Assembly (NCBI RefSeq): GCF_021390495.1
Contig: NZ_JAJEJP010000001.1
Coordinates: forward strand, 558,001 to 622,000
Direction of reading: 5' to 3'
Origin: Paraburkholderia sp. ZP32-5
GTDB lineage: Bacteria; Pseudomonadota; Gammaproteobacteria; Burkholderiales; Burkholderiaceae
Length of the DNA: 64,000 nucleotides
Part shown: positions 45,954 to 56,070 of the stretch, in pieces
How positions within the stretch are numbered: the first letter of the stretch is position 1
How the letters are laid out: every line of letters starts with the position of its first letter
Program-made: the position numbers and the translations under genes
The notes under the pieces: model-generated
Told to the model about the DNA's origin: nothing
The model's input: the letters and a program-made list of their open reading frames with translations, nothing else
The model's database searches: none

Positions 45954-46279
45954 GCGTCACGAGGCGTGCGCGAGGCGCTTCGTCCGTCTCGCGCGGCCTC
46001 GGCGCAATTGGGTGCGCCGGCTGCCGCCGCAGTAGAGATCCCGTCGATTCAGGCACTTGCCGCGCATCAGGCGGCGGATTTCGCACAAGCTGACGGAGCG
46101 CACCGGGATTACCCGTCCCCGATTGAAAAAATTTAAAGACCGCATCGCAAAAAAGGTCTTGAAAACGATGTGGCCGCACTTATTTTGAGTGCAGGTATGA
46201 ATTGAGAGCGGATCGTCCCGCCGCCAGCAGGGCCAACCGGGCGTTTTCCGCAGCGATCAAAGTCAGGAGATTAGTAAAA
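45954..46279. other. Intergenic region between grpE and dnaK
   Basis: This 326-bp stretch contains a 59-codon GTG ORF beginning near 45966 with no usable ribosome binding site, which I do not call. It also contains a weak sigma-32-like site at 46158-46183: CTTGAA, 14 bp, ACTTAT. CAGGAG at 46264-46269 is the dnaK ribosome binding site. Confidence 0.45.
46158..46183 (+). promoter_or_regulatory. Possible heat-shock promoter of dnaK
   Basis: CTTGAAAA at 46158 is a good sigma-32 -35. The -10 (ACTTAT, 14 bp downstream) matches the CCCCAT consensus only in part. Confidence 0.35.
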
Positions 46280-48232
46280 ATGGGCAAAATCATCGGCATC
46301 GACCTCGGCACGACCAACTCGTGCGTGGCGATCATGGAAGGCAACTCGGTCAAGGTGATCGAGAACTCGGAAGGCGCGCGCACCACGCCGTCGATCATCG
46401 CTTACATGGAAGACAGCGAGATTCTCGTTGGCGCGCCGGCCAAGCGTCAGTCGGTCACGAACCCGAAGAACACGCTGTACGCGGTCAAGCGCCTGATCGG
46501 CCGCCGCTTTGAAGAAAAGGAAGTGCAGAAGGACATCGGCCTGATGCCCTACAAGATCATCAAGGCCGACAACGGTGATGCATGGGTCGACGTGCGCGAC
46601 CAGAAGCTGGCTCCGCCGCAAATTTCGGCGGAAGTGCTGCGCAAGATGAAGAAGACCGCTGAAGACTACCTCGGCGAGCCGGTCACGGAAGCCGTGATCA
46701 CGGTGCCGGCGTACTTCAACGACAGCCAGCGTCAAGCTACCAAGGACGCAGGCCGCATCGCCGGTCTGGAAGTCAAGCGCATCATCAACGAACCGACTGC
46801 CGCAGCTCTCGCGTTCGGTCTGGACAAGGCTGAAAAGGGCGACCGCAAGATCGCGGTGTACGACCTTGGCGGCGGTACGTTCGACGTGTCGATCATCGAA
46901 ATCGCGGATGTCGACGGTGAAATGCAATTCGAAGTGCTGTCCACGAACGGCGACACGTTCCTCGGCGGTGAAGACTTCGACCAGCGCATCATCGATTACA
47001 TCATCGGCGAGTTCAAGAAGGAGCAGGGCGTCGATCTGTCGAAAGACGTGCTCGCGCTGCAGCGCCTGAAGGAATCGGCTGAAAAGGCCAAGATCGAGCT
47101 GTCGTCGAGCCAGCAGACCGAAATCAACCTGCCGTACATCACGGCCGACGCGTCGGGTCCGAAGCACTTGAACCTGAAGATCACGCGCGCCAAGCTGGAA
47201 GCGCTGGTCGAAGAGCTGATCGAACGCACGATCGAGCCGTGCCGTGTCGCGATCAAGGACGCGGGCGTGAAGGTCGGCGAAATCGACGACGTGATCCTGG
47301 TCGGCGGCATGACGCGTATGCCGAAGGTGCAGGAGAAGGTCAAGGAGTTCTTCGGCAAGGATCCGCGCCGTGACGTGAACCCGGACGAAGCCGTGGCCGT
47401 CGGTGCCGCGATCCAGGGCCAGGTGTTGTCTGGTGACCGCAAGGACGTGCTGCTGCTCGACGTGACTCCGCTGTCGCTCGGCATCGAAACGCTCGGCGGC
47501 GTGATGACGAAGATGATCAACAAGAACACCACGATCCCGACCAAGCACGCACAGGTCTACTCGACGGCTGACGATAACCAGAACGCCGTGACGATCAAGG
47601 TGTTCCAGGGCGAGCGCGAAATGGCGGCGGGCAACAAGCTGCTCGGTGAGTTCAACCTGGAAGGCATTCCGCCGGCACCGCGCGGCGTGCCACAGATCGA
47701 AGTGAGCTTCGACATCGACGCGAACGGCATTCTGCACGTCGGCGCGAAGGACAAAGCCACCGGCAAGGAAAACCGCATCACGATCAAGGCGAACTCGGGT
47801 CTGTCGGAAGCCGAAATCGAGAAGATGGTGAAGGACGCCGAAGCGAACGCGGAAGAAGATCACAAGCTGCGTGAGCTGGCCGATGCCCGCAACCAGGGTG
47901 ACGCGCTCGTCCACAGCACGAAGAAGGCACTGACCGAGTACGGCGACAAGCTCGAAGCCGACGAGAAGGAAAAGATCGAAGCCGCGTTGAAGGACCTCGA
48001 AGACACGCTGAAGAGCAGCTCGAGCGACAAGGCCGCGATCGAAGCGAAGATCGAAGCGGTGGCCACGGCCTCGCAGAAGATGGGCGAGAAGATGTACGCC
48101 GACATGCAGGCTGCGCAAGGTGCCGAAGCAGCGGCGGCGGGCGCGGCAGGTGCTGCTGGTGCATCGGCGGGCGCGAGCCAGCAGGCCGACGACGTGGTCG
48201 ACGCTGACTTCAAGGAAGTGAAGAAAGACTAA
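46280..48232 (+). CDS. dnaK: Chaperone protein DnaK (Hsp70)
   Basis: This 650-residue ATP-driven chaperone works with DnaJ and GrpE. The actin-like ATPase domain shows [16 protein letters not shown] (residues 5-20), [16 protein letters not shown] (about residues 193-208) and [14 protein letters not shown]. The peptide-binding domain begins [17 protein letters not shown]. The C-terminal tail is Ala/Gly-rich and ends [13 protein letters not shown], the usual EEVD-like bacterial end. The start at ATG 46280 follows CAGGAG; an upstream in-frame ATG adds 26 residues with no similarity. Confidence 0.99.
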   Translation: MGKIIGIDLGTTNSCVAIMEGNSVKVIENSEGARTTPSIIAYMEDSEILVGAPAKRQSVTNPKNTLYAVKRLIGRRFEEKEVQKDIGLMPYKIIKADNGDAWVDVRDQKLAPPQISAEVLRKMKKTAEDYLGEPVTEAVITVPAYFNDSQRQATKDAGRIAGLEVKRIINEPTAAALAFGLDKAEKGDRKIAVYDLGGGTFDVSIIEIADVDGEMQFEVLSTNGDTFLGGEDFDQRIIDYIIGEFKKEQGVDLSKDVLALQRLKESAEKAKIELSSSQQTEINLPYITADASGPKHLNLKITRAKLEALVEELIERTIEPCRVAIKDAGVKVGEIDDVILVGGMTRMPKVQEKVKEFFGKDPRRDVNPDEAVAVGAAIQGQVLSGDRKDVLLLDVTPLSLGIETLGGVMTKMINKNTTIPTKHAQVYSTADDNQNAVTIKVFQGEREMAAGNKLLGEFNLEGIPPAPRGVPQIEVSFDIDANGILHVGAKDKATGKENRITIKANSGLSEAEIEKMVKDAEANAEEDHKLRELADARNQGDALVHSTKKALTEYGDKLEADEKEKIEAALKDLEDTLKSSSSDKAAIEAKIEAVATASQKMGEKMYADMQAAQGAEAAAAGAAGAAGASAGASQQADDVVDADFKEVKKD

Positions 48233-48498
48233 AGCCAGGTCGTCATCCGACCGTAAAGCCGCACACAGAGATGTGCGCGGCCCGGCGGCAACAACGGCGC
48301 CCCTCGTGGGCGCCTGCGTGCAACAGCGGTTATCGCGCCTGGCGAGCCTTTTGGGCTCTCCGGGCACATTTGTTTTATGGAGGGCGTTGTTTGGAACCGT
48401 GGATAAGCGCGGCGCAAACGGCGGCCGGACGAGTCGCAAGACTCCACAGCATTCACAAGGAGCTGCCGCGTTGCAGTGCGCGGGGGCGTTGAACCGAT

Positions 48499-49638
48499 AT
48501 GGCGAAACGGGATTACTACGAGGTTCTGGGCGTCGCGAAGAACGCGAGCGACGACGAAATCAAGAAGGCTTATCGCAAGCTCGCGATGAAGCACCATCCT
48601 GACCGCAATCCGGGCAACAAGGATGCGGAAGAGCATTTCAAGGAGGTGAAGGAAGCCTATGAAATGCTGTCGGACGCGCAAAAGCGTGCCGCGTACGATC
48701 AGTACGGTCACGCGGGCGTCGATCCGAACATGGGCGGAGCCGGTGCGCAGGGCTTCGGCGGTTTCGCCGATGCATTCGGCGACATCTTCGGCGACATCTT
48801 TGGCCAGGCGGCCGGCGGCGCTGCACGCGGCGGTGGCCGCGCGGGCCCGCAGGTTTATCGTGGCGCCGATCTGCGCTACAGCATGGAAATCACGCTCGAG
48901 CAGGCCGCGCATGGCTACGACACGCAGATTCGCGTGCCGAGCTGGGTTTCGTGCGAAGTCTGTCATGGCTCGGGCGCGAAGCCCGGTACCAAGCCGGAAA
49001 CCTGCCCGACCTGTAGCGGTTCGGGTTCGGTGCGCATGTCGCAGGGTTTTTTCAGCATCCAGCAGACCTGCCCGAAGTGCCACGGCACCGGCACCTATAT
49101 TCCCGATCCGTGCGCCCACTGCCATGGCGCGGGCAAGGTGAAGGAAACCAAGACGCTCGAAGTGAAGATCCCAGCCGGTATCGACGACGGCATGCGTATC
49201 CGCTCGGCCGGCAACGGCGAGCCGGGCATCAACGGCGGTCCGTCGGGCGATCTGTACGTCGAGATTCATATCAAGCAGCACTCGGTATTCGAGCGCGACG
49301 GCGATGATCTGCATTGCCAGATGCCGATTCCGTTCACCACCGCGGCGCTCGGCGGCGAAATCGAAGTGCCGACGCTCGCCGGCCGCGCGAGTTTCACGGT
49401 GCCCGAGGGCACGCAGTCGGGCAAGACGTTCCGTCTGCGCGGCAAGGGGATCAAGGGGCTGCGTTCGAGCATCGCCGGCGATCTGTACGTGCATGTGCAG
49501 GTGGAGACGCCGGTCAAGCTCACCGACACGCAGCGCGATCTGCTCAAGCAGTTCGAAAAGGCGCTGGTGGAAGGCGGTGCGCGGCATAGCCCGCAAAGCA
49601 AGAGCTGGTTCGATCGTGTGAAGAGCTTCTTCGACTGA
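48499..49638 (+). CDS. dnaJ: Chaperone protein DnaJ (Hsp40)
   Basis: This 379-residue co-chaperone delivers substrates to DnaK and stimulates its ATPase. The J domain occupies residues 1-70 with the essential HPD in [14 protein letters not shown] Gly/Phe-rich region follows ([20 protein letters not shown]). Four zinc-finger repeats are visible: [24 protein letters not shown] and CAHCHGAG (about residues 152-216). This makes it a class I DnaJ. It lies 266 bp after dnaK and 18 bp before pabBC. Confidence 0.98.
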   Translation: MAKRDYYEVLGVAKNASDDEIKKAYRKLAMKHHPDRNPGNKDAEEHFKEVKEAYEMLSDAQKRAAYDQYGHAGVDPNMGGAGAQGFGGFADAFGDIFGDIFGQAAGGAARGGGRAGPQVYRGADLRYSMEITLEQAAHGYDTQIRVPSWVSCEVCHGSGAKPGTKPETCPTCSGSGSVRMSQGFFSIQQTCPKCHGTGTYIPDPCAHCHGAGKVKETKTLEVKIPAGIDDGMRIRSAGNGEPGINGGPSGDLYVEIHIKQHSVFERDGDDLHCQMPIPFTTAALGGEIEVPTLAGRASFTVPEGTQSGKTFRLRGKGIKGLRSSIAGDLYVHVQVETPVKLTDTQRDLLKQFEKALVEGGARHSPQSKSWFDRVKSFFD

Positions 49639-49656
49639 TCTGATTTGGCGGTCAGC

Positions 49657-51549
49657 ATGACGGTGGACAGGCGCGGCGCGGTGTTCGCGCTGCTCGACGA
49701 TTGCGGTGCGACGGCAGTGCGCCGTTCGAGCCGCTTGTACACGGAGTTCGTGCACGAGCGGGTCTGTACGGATGCGGCGCAGCTCGAAGCCGTCTGCGAA
49801 AGCGTTGCGGCGGATACCCGTAACGGTCTGCACGCCGTTGTGCTCGCCGACTATGAATTTGGCCGCGCGCTGGTGGGTCTCGACGCGCGCCGGTCTTTTG
49901 AAACGCAGCGTGGTCATGCCACGCTGCGTTTTTTATTGTTCGAACGCTGCGTGAAGCTCTCGCGCGATGAAGTCGACGCATGGCTGATGGCGCGCGATAA
50001 CGGCGCGGCCGAGCCTTCGGTTGCGGGTACGGCCAACGTGCGCGCGAGCGTCGATCGCAAGCAGTTCGATGCGGCAATCGATGGAGTCCACGCGGCGCTG
50101 TGCGCGGGCGATTCCTACCAGGTCAACTACACGTACCGGCTCGGCTTCGATGTGTTTGGCTCGCCGGTTGCGTTCTACCGGCGGCTGCGTGCGCGCCAGC
50201 CGGTGAGGTTCGGCGCGCTCATCGCGTTGCCGGACGACGACTGGGTGCTGTCGTGCTCGCCGGAGCTGTTCATCGAAAAGCAGGGCGCGACATTGCGCGC
50301 ACGGCCGATGAAAGGCACGGCCCCGCGCTCGAGCGATCCCGTCACGGATCAGCGGACGGCGGAATTCCTCGCCAACGATCCGAAGAATCGCGCCGAGAAC
50401 GTGATGATCGTCGATCTGTTGCGCAACGATCTGTCGCGCGTCGCGCAGATCGGCTCGGTGAAAGTGCCAGCGCTGTTTTCGGTCGAGCCGTATAGGTCGG
50501 TCTGGCAGATGACGTCGACGGTGGAGGCGAGCTTGCTTGGCGGCACGTCATTCGCCGGGATTTTGCGTGCGTTGTTCCCATGCGGCTCGATTACCGGCGC
50601 GCCGAAGCATCGCACGATGCAACTGATCGACGAACTCGAAAGTACGCCGCGCGGGCTTTATACCGGCGCGATCGGGTGGCTCGATGCGGGTGAGGATCAG
50701 AGCGCGAACGTTTCCCCATGTGGCGACTTCTGTCTGTCTGTCGCGATCCGCACGCTGACGCTATCCGCTCGATCAGGCAGTGCAACCCCTCTGCGCGGCA
50801 GCATGGGCGTCGGCGCGGGCATCGTGCTCGATAGCGTGGCCGCCGATGAATACGCGGAGTGCCAATTGAAAGCCAGTTTCCTGACCGGCGCCGAGCCGGG
50901 CTTCGATCTCTTTGAAACGATGTACGCGACGCGGGAAGACGGCGTGCGGCATCTGGCGCGTCATCTGCGGCGTTTGTCGTCGAGTGCCGCGACGTTCGGC
51001 TTCGAATTCGACGAATCGCGCATCCGCGAGCAGATCGCCGCGCAGTGCGCGTCGCTGCCGGCGCAAACGCCGCATCGGATGCGGCTCGCGCTCGGTAAGA
51101 GCGGCAATGCGCAAATCACCGCGGCGGTGCTGACGCCGTTACCGGAAGCATCTGTCGGCGTGCTGCTGGGGTCCGAGCAGGGCTTCGCGTCCACGCAGGC
51201 AGCCGATCCGCTGCTGCACCACAAGACCACACGCCGCGCCGACTACGACCGTGGCTGGCGCGAAGCCGAAGCGAAGGGTGCCTTCGATACGCTGTTCTTC
51301 AACGAACGGGGTGAGCTGACCGAAGGCGGCCGGTCGAATGTGTTCGTGAAGCTGGCGGGGCAGTGGTGGACGCCGCCACTTGCGTCCGGCGTGCTGCCGG
51401 GCGTGATGCGCGGCGTGCTGCTGGAAGAAGACCCGATGGGCCTGAAAGCGGCTGAAAAAATCTTGACGCAGGCCAACGTGCTGAATGCCGAAGCGCTGCT
51501 GATCTGCAACGCGTTGCGTGGCGCGTTGCCGGCGCGAATTCTTCGCTAG
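49657..51549 (+). CDS. pabBC: Aminodeoxychorismate synthase component I fused to aminodeoxychorismate lyase
   Basis: This 630-residue fusion makes p-aminobenzoate for folate. The N-terminal PabB half (about residues 1-410) has the chorismate-enzyme motifs SCSPELFIEKQGATLRARPMKGT, NVMIVDLLRNDLSRVAQIG and FPCGSITGAPKHRTMQLIDELE. The C-terminal PabC half (about residues 415-630) is a class IV PLP enzyme, with the PLP lysine in HHKTTRRADYDRGW and FNERGELTEGGRSNVFVK. The glutamine amidotransferase (PabA) is elsewhere. The start is ATG 49657; an in-frame TTG at 49645 is less likely. It follows dnaJ closely. Confidence 0.95.
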   Translation: MTVDRRGAVFALLDDCGATAVRRSSRLYTEFVHERVCTDAAQLEAVCESVAADTRNGLHAVVLADYEFGRALVGLDARRSFETQRGHATLRFLLFERCVKLSRDEVDAWLMARDNGAAEPSVAGTANVRASVDRKQFDAAIDGVHAALCAGDSYQVNYTYRLGFDVFGSPVAFYRRLRARQPVRFGALIALPDDDWVLSCSPELFIEKQGATLRARPMKGTAPRSSDPVTDQRTAEFLANDPKNRAENVMIVDLLRNDLSRVAQIGSVKVPALFSVEPYRSVWQMTSTVEASLLGGTSFAGILRALFPCGSITGAPKHRTMQLIDELESTPRGLYTGAIGWLDAGEDQSANVSPCGDFCLSVAIRTLTLSARSGSATPLRGSMGVGAGIVLDSVAADEYAECQLKASFLTGAEPGFDLFETMYATREDGVRHLARHLRRLSSSAATFGFEFDESRIREQIAAQCASLPAQTPHRMRLALGKSGNAQITAAVLTPLPEASVGVLLGSEQGFASTQAADPLLHHKTTRRADYDRGWREAEAKGAFDTLFFNERGELTEGGRSNVFVKLAGQWWTPPLASGVLPGVMRGVLLEEDPMGLKAAEKILTQANVLNAEALLICNALRGALPARILR

Positions 51550-51596
51550 CGCATCTAGCGTGCCAGGTTCCGAAACACCAAACGCGCACGCTCCAT

Positions 51597-51635
51597 AAAA
51601 AAGCGCCACGAGCCGCAAATCAGGCATCGGGGCGC
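51597..51635 (-). terminator. Possible terminator of panB
   Basis: On the minus strand GCGCC (51631-51635 region) pairs with GGCGC (51603-51607), followed by six U residues (51597-51602). The stem is short with a large loop. Confidence 0.5.
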
Positions 51636-51651
51636 CGCGATTCCTCCAGGC

Positions 51652-52467
51652 TCAGAACGTGTGCTCAGCGCCCGGAAACGTCGCTTCTTTCACCGCCCGC
51701 ACATAAGCCTCGACAGCCGCCTGAATGTTCGGCTGTCCCTGCATGAAATCCTTCACGAAACGCGGCCGCTTGCCGGGGAAAATCCCGAGCATATCGTGCA
51801 GCACGAGCACCTGACCCGAGCAGTCGAGCCCCGCGCCGATCCCGATCGTCGGAATGCGCAACTGTCTCGTGACTTCGCCTGCAAGCCGCGTCGGAATCGC
51901 TTCCATCACGATCAGTTGCGCGCCGGCCGCCTGCATCGCGAGCGAATCGCGCAGCAGCTGACTCGCGCCGGCTTCGGTCTTGCCCTGTACCTTGAAGCCA
52001 CCGAAGGCATGCACCGATTGCGGCGTCAGCCCGACGTGCGCGCACACCGGGATCGAGCGCTCGACCAGAAAGCGCACCGTATCCGCGAGCCATTCGCCGC
52101 CTTCGAGCTTCACCATCTGCGCGCCCGCGCGCATCAGTTCGACCGAGCTGCGAAACGCGTCTTCCGGCGTGCCGTAAGTGCCGAACGGCAGATCCGCGAG
52201 AATCAGCGCCGATGGCCGCGCCCGCGCGACGCTCGCCGTGTGATACGCGATGTCGGTGAGCGACACCGGCAGCGTGGTCGCCTGGCCTTGCAGCACGTTG
52301 CCGAGCGAGTCGCCGATCAGCAGCGCGTCGACACCGGCGCGATCGAGCAGTGCCGCGAAGCTCGCGTCGTAGCAGGTCAGCATCGCGATCTTTTCGCCGG
52401 CATCGCGCATTGCCTGCAGTTTCGGCACGGTGATCGCGCTCCGGCTCGCTTCCTGCAAATAGGTCAT
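51652..52467 (-). CDS. panB: 3-methyl-2-oxobutanoate hydroxymethyltransferase
   Basis: This 271-residue TIM-barrel enzyme makes ketopantoate from ketoisovalerate and methylene-tetrahydrofolate, the first committed step of pantothenate synthesis. Motifs: [40 protein letters not shown] (metal-binding Asp at about residue 52), [17 protein letters not shown], and [22 protein letters not shown]. panC is not in the window. It is the last gene of the hda-HAD-pcnB-folK-dgk-panB series, 35 bp after dgk. Confidence 0.97.
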   Translation of the reverse strand: MTYLQEASRSAITVPKLQAMRDAGEKIAMLTCYDASFAALLDRAGVDALLIGDSLGNVLQGQATTLPVSLTDIAYHTASVARARPSALILADLPFGTYGTPEDAFRSSVELMRAGAQMVKLEGGEWLADTVRFLVERSIPVCAHVGLTPQSVHAFGGFKVQGKTEAGASQLLRDSLAMQAAGAQLIVMEAIPTRLAGEVTRQLRIPTIGIGAGLDCSGQVLVLHDMLGIFPGKRPRFVKDFMQGQPNIQAAVEAYVRAVKEATFPGAEHTF

Positions 52468-52502
52468 GGTTAATCCAGTGGGAAAAATAACGGCGACGCC
52501 GC

Positions 52503-53183
52503 TTACAGCGACGTGCCTTTAACAAAGAATTCCTTGCGTCCACGCATCGTTTCGATGCGTTCGGCGAGCAGCGCAAGGTCCGCGTCGGAGTCGAGCGGAT
52601 TCAGATGTTCGGCGTTGACCGTCAGCACGGGCGCGCGATCGTAGTGGTAGAAGAATTCGTTGTAGGCGTCGCTGAGCGCGCGCAGATACGCATCGGAAAT
52701 CTGCAGCTCCATCGGCACCGCGCGTTTCTGGATGCGCGCGAACAGCACCTCGGGGCTGGCCTGCAGATAGACGACGAAATCGGGCGCCGGCGCGCTCACC
52801 GTAAGACCCGCGGCGAGCGCGCGATACAGCTGCCACTCGTCTTCCTGCAAGGTCAGACGCGCGAAGATGTCGTTTCGCTGCGTCATGAAATCGGCGATCA
52901 GCGGTGTGCCGCTTGCCTGCGCGGCGACGACTTCCTGCGCCTGCTGCGCGCGTTGCAGCGCGAAATGCAACTGCACCGGCAGCGCATAGCGCGCGGTGTC
53001 GCGATAGAAGCGTTCGAGAAACGGGTTGTCCTGCGGGCGTTCGAACAGCTCCTGCATCGACCAGCGTTGCGCGAGGCGCCGCGCGAGCGAGGTCTTGCCG
53101 ACACCGATCGGCCCTTCGATCGCGATATAGCCGAATGGCGGGCGCAGTTGCGGCGCGGTGACCGTGAGCGGCGGCGAATTCAT
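52503..53183 (-). CDS. Deoxynucleoside kinase (deoxyadenosine/deoxyguanosine kinase-like)
   Basis: This 226-residue P-loop kinase salvages deoxynucleosides. Walker A is [19 protein letters not shown] (about residues 19-37). Other dNK-family features: [36 protein letters not shown] and the LID-like [18 protein letters not shown]. The start is ATG 53181-53183 ([18 protein letters not shown]), whose ATGA overlaps the folK stop, indicating coupled translation. It lies between folK and panB, a common betaproteobacterial grouping. Confidence 0.88.
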   Translation of the reverse strand: MNSPPLTVTAPQLRPPFGYIAIEGPIGVGKTSLARRLAQRWSMQELFERPQDNPFLERFYRDTARYALPVQLHFALQRAQQAQEVVAAQASGTPLIADFMTQRNDIFARLTLQEDEWQLYRALAAGLTVSAPAPDFVVYLQASPEVLFARIQKRAVPMELQISDAYLRALSDAYNEFFYHYDRAPVLTVNAEHLNPLDSDADLALLAERIETMRGRKEFFVKGTSL

Positions 53184-53722
53184 TCGCAGCGGCCCTTGTC
53201 GGCCGAACCGCCGGTCAGCGCATTGAGCACCGGACACTGACAGGGCGACTTCACCTTTTCGATGCGCTGCTCGCTGACGCGCTCGATCAGCGCGGCGGCG
53301 CGGCCATGCAACGGAATCACCAGTTCCGCGTCGATCTCGACGAGCGGCACCAGCGCGAACGCACGTTCGACGAGACGCGGATGCGGCACGATCAGATCGG
53401 CTTCGTCGATCGATTGATCGCCGTAGAGCAGGATGTCGAGATCCAGCGTGCGTGGGGCGTTGCGAAACGGCCGTTCACGGCCGAAGTGATGCTCGATCTT
53501 GTGACACAGCGCGAGCAGATGCCGCACGGGGAGCGTCGTTTCGAGCTTCACGACGCAGTTGAAATAGTCATCGCCGCCCGCATCGATCGGGGCGGTGCGA
53601 TACAGGCTCGATTTGGCGAGCACGGTGATGGTGTGCTGTTGGGCCAGGCACACCACCGCGTCTTTCAGGGTCTGGCGCGCGTCCCCGAGATTCGCGCCGA
53701 GGCCAAGATAAGCAACCGTCAT
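53180..53722 (-). CDS. folK: 2-amino-4-hydroxy-6-hydroxymethyldihydropteridine pyrophosphokinase
   Basis: This 180-residue enzyme transfers pyrophosphate from ATP to hydroxymethyl-dihydropterin in folate synthesis. The N-terminal AYLGLGANLGDARQTL and the signature RPFRNAPRTLDLDILLYGD (about residues 84-102) with the metal-binding DLD are clear. The C-terminal end carries a short Cys-containing tail (SPCQCPVLNALTGGSADKGRC) beyond the normal domain. It lies 48 bp after pcnB and overlaps dgk by 4 bp (ATGA). Confidence 0.96.
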   Translation of the reverse strand: MTVAYLGLGANLGDARQTLKDAVVCLAQQHTITVLAKSSLYRTAPIDAGGDDYFNCVVKLETTLPVRHLLALCHKIEHHFGRERPFRNAPRTLDLDILLYGDQSIDEADLIVPHPRLVERAFALVPLVEIDAELVIPLHGRAAALIERVSEQRIEKVKSPCQCPVLNALTGGSADKGRCE

Positions 53723-53770
53723 GGCATAACTTCCTGCAACTATCGTTCGACGGCTTCCGCGAACGCCGCG

Positions 53771-55387
53771 TCAGTCTTCGTGTGAGCCTTCATGGCTCAC
53801 GTCGTTGTCCGTGCGTTCGGCGGGCGAGCCGCCCTCCACTCCTTCGCCTGATTTGCGGTTTCTGGCGCCACCGCGCCGCCGTCGTTTTCTGGGGCTCCGG
53901 TCCTTCCCGCCTTGCGTGAGCAATGTCTCGCGCGCGGCGGCGTCTCCTTCGATGAACTCCGTCCACCACGCTCCGACCGACTCATCGAGTTCGCCCGCGG
54001 CGCAGCGCAACAGGAGGAAATCATACCCCGCTCTAAATCTTTGGTGTTCCAGCAGCTTCAACGCGCTGCGGCCCGAGCGTTTTTCGAGGCGCAGCTGCAG
54101 GCCCCAGATTTCGCGCATATCGGCCGAGAAGCGCTTGTGGATCGCGAGTTTCTCGGTCTGCGTGTCGAGCACTTCGTCCATCGCGCGATGCAGAGCGGGT
54201 ACCGGATACTCGCCGTCCGCTTCGAATTTCTGCCAACGCTGCTGCACGTCGTGCCACATCAGCGTCGCGAACAGGAAGCCCGGCGACACCGGCTTGCCGG
54301 CCAGCACGCGCGCGTCGGTGTTGGACAGCGCGAGCGAGATGAAGCGCTCGCCGATCGGCTGCTCCAGCACGACGTCGAGTAGCGGCAGCAGGCCGTGATG
54401 CAGACCTTCCTGACGCAGCCGCTTCAGGCACGCGAGTGCGTGGCCCGACAGCATCAACTTCAGCATCTCGTCGAACAGACGCGCGGCGGGCACGTTGTTG
54501 ATCAGATCGGCCATCGTGTCGATCGGCGCGCGGGTGGCTTCGTCGATGTCGAAGCCGAGCTTCGCGGCGAAACGCACCACGCGTAGCATCCGCACCGGAT
54601 CCTCGCGATAGCGCGTGGCCGGGTCGCCGATCATGCGCAACAGGCGCGCGCGCATGTCTGCCATGCCGTTGTGGTAATCCAGCACGGTTTGCGTGGCCGG
54701 ATCGTAGTACATCGCGTTGATCGTGAAGTCGCGGCGCGTGGCGTCTTCGTGCTGCTCGCCCCACACGTTGTCGCGCAGCACGCGGCCGCTCGCGTCGACC
54801 GCGTGGGTGCGGCGGTCGAGCTCGTCGCGCTTCAGACGCTTCGGCGGCGGCGCGTCCGCGGCCGGCGCATCGACCAGCGCGCGGAACGTCGAGGTTTCGA
54901 TGATTTCCTGACCGAACTGCACGTGCACGATCTGGAAGCGTCGGCCGATGATGCGCGCTCGGCGGAACAGCTTCTGCACCTGCTCGGGCGTCGCGTCGGT
55001 CGCGACGTCGAAGTCTTTCGGTTTCACGCCGAGCAGCAGGTCGCGCACCGCGCCGCCGACGATGAACGCGCGGTAGCCACCTTGCTGCAGGCCTTCGGTC
55101 ACGCGGATCGCATTGCGTGAGATCAGCGTGGGATCGATGCCGTGTACGTCGTGCGGGATGATGACGGGCGCATCCGGCTCGCGCGGGGTTTTCGCGGCGG
55201 CGGCTCCAGCGGATTTGCGGCGCGGCCGCGCGGTGCCGGCGGTGGCGGACCTGGCGCGCGTGGGAGCGTTGCCGGCGGCGTCGGCGCGGGCTTCGGCCTT
55301 GGCCTCGGCGTGGGTTTCGGCGGCGAGCGCGTCGTCAGCGCTTGCCGTGTCCTGGCCGAATAGCTTGCGGATGAGTTTCTTGATCAC
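53771..55387 (-). CDS. pcnB: Poly(A) polymerase I
   Basis: This 538-residue class II nucleotidyltransferase adds 3' poly(A) to RNA for decay. The catalytic core has FIVGGAVRDLLLGVKPKDFDVATDATPEQV (about residues 103-132), with the G-G and D-x-D motifs, and RRDFTINAMYYDP. An Ala/Arg-rich N-terminal extension of about 75 residues precedes the domain. The C-terminus is very basic (DRSPRKRRRRGGARNRKSG), suited to RNA binding. It overlaps the HAD phosphatase stop by 4 bp. Confidence 0.96.
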   Translation of the reverse strand: MIKKLIRKLFGQDTASADDALAAETHAEAKAEARADAAGNAPTRARSATAGTARPRRKSAGAAAAKTPREPDAPVIIPHDVHGIDPTLISRNAIRVTEGLQQGGYRAFIVGGAVRDLLLGVKPKDFDVATDATPEQVQKLFRRARIIGRRFQIVHVQFGQEIIETSTFRALVDAPAADAPPPKRLKRDELDRRTHAVDASGRVLRDNVWGEQHEDATRRDFTINAMYYDPATQTVLDYHNGMADMRARLLRMIGDPATRYREDPVRMLRVVRFAAKLGFDIDEATRAPIDTMADLINNVPAARLFDEMLKLMLSGHALACLKRLRQEGLHHGLLPLLDVVLEQPIGERFISLALSNTDARVLAGKPVSPGFLFATLMWHDVQQRWQKFEADGEYPVPALHRAMDEVLDTQTEKLAIHKRFSADMREIWGLQLRLEKRSGRSALKLLEHQRFRAGYDFLLLRCAAGELDESVGAWWTEFIEGDAAARETLLTQGGKDRSPRKRRRRGGARNRKSGEGVEGGSPAERTDNDVSHEGSHED

Positions 55388-56070
55388 GAGGGTTGAAAGA
55401 GTTCGAGGATGCGCCAGCCCTTGTTCTGCGCATGGGCACGCAACGTGTCGTCCGGATTGGTCGCGATGGGATCGGTGACTTTTTCGAGCAGCGGGATGTC
55501 GTTGTGCGAATCGCTATAGAAATAGCTGTGCTCGAAGTCGCTCCAGCTCTTGCCGAGCGAAGCAAGCCACATTTCGGTGCGCACGATCTTGCCTTCCTTG
55601 TAGCTCGGCGTGCCGGTGGGGCGGCCGGTGTAGGCGCCGTGCGGATCGCCGCCGACGGTTTCCGCCTCGCACGCGATCAGCGTATCGACGCCGAAGGCTT
55701 CGGCGATCGGCCGCGTGATGAATTCGTTGGTCGCGGTGACGACACAGCACAGATCGCCCGCTTCGCGGTGCTGCTTCACGAGTTCGAGCGCGGCCGGCAG
55801 GATGGCCGGCGTGATCACTTCGTGCATGTACTCGGCGTGCAGATCGGCGAGTTGCCCGCGCGTGTACTTCGCGAGCGGCGTGAGCATGGCGACCAGGTAG
55901 GCGTGAATGTCGAGCTTGCCGGCTTTGTAGTCAGCGAAAAAGCGGTCGTTTTCACGGGCGAAATTTTCGGCGTCGACCATGCCTTTTTTCACCATGAAGC
56001 GGCCCCATTCGTGGTCGCTGTCGGTGGGAATGAGCGTGTGGTCGAGATCGAAGAGTGCGAGGTTAGCCAT
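55384..56070 (-). CDS. HAD-superfamily IB hydrolase (phosphoserine-phosphatase-like)
   Basis: This 228-residue hydrolase has the HAD motif I ALFDLDHTLIPTDSDHEWG (residues 5-23, nucleophile Asp8), motif II in CCVVTATNEFITRPIAEAFG (about residues 108-127), Lys in YKEGKIVRTEMW and motif III in FYSDSHNDIPLLEKV (about residues 188-202). It fits the HAD-IB group that includes SerB-like and histidinol-phosphatase-like enzymes. The substrate is unknown. It overlaps pcnB by 4 bp and hda by 8 bp, so the three are translationally coupled. Confidence 0.9.
   Translation of the reverse strand: MANLALFDLDHTLIPTDSDHEWGRFMVKKGMVDAENFARENDRFFADYKAGKLDIHAYLVAMLTPLAKYTRGQLADLHAEYMHEVITPAILPAALELVKQHREAGDLCCVVTATNEFITRPIAEAFGVDTLIACEAETVGGDPHGAYTGRPTGTPSYKEGKIVRTEMWLASLGKSWSDFEHSYFYSDSHNDIPLLEKVTDPIATNPDDTLRAHAQNKGWRILELFQPS

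Noticed and set aside
45966..46136. GTG ORF of about 56-59 codons between grpE and dnaK
   Set aside because: The only purine-rich sequence is too close to the GTG. Composition is Ala/Arg-rich without any motif or hydrophobic segment.
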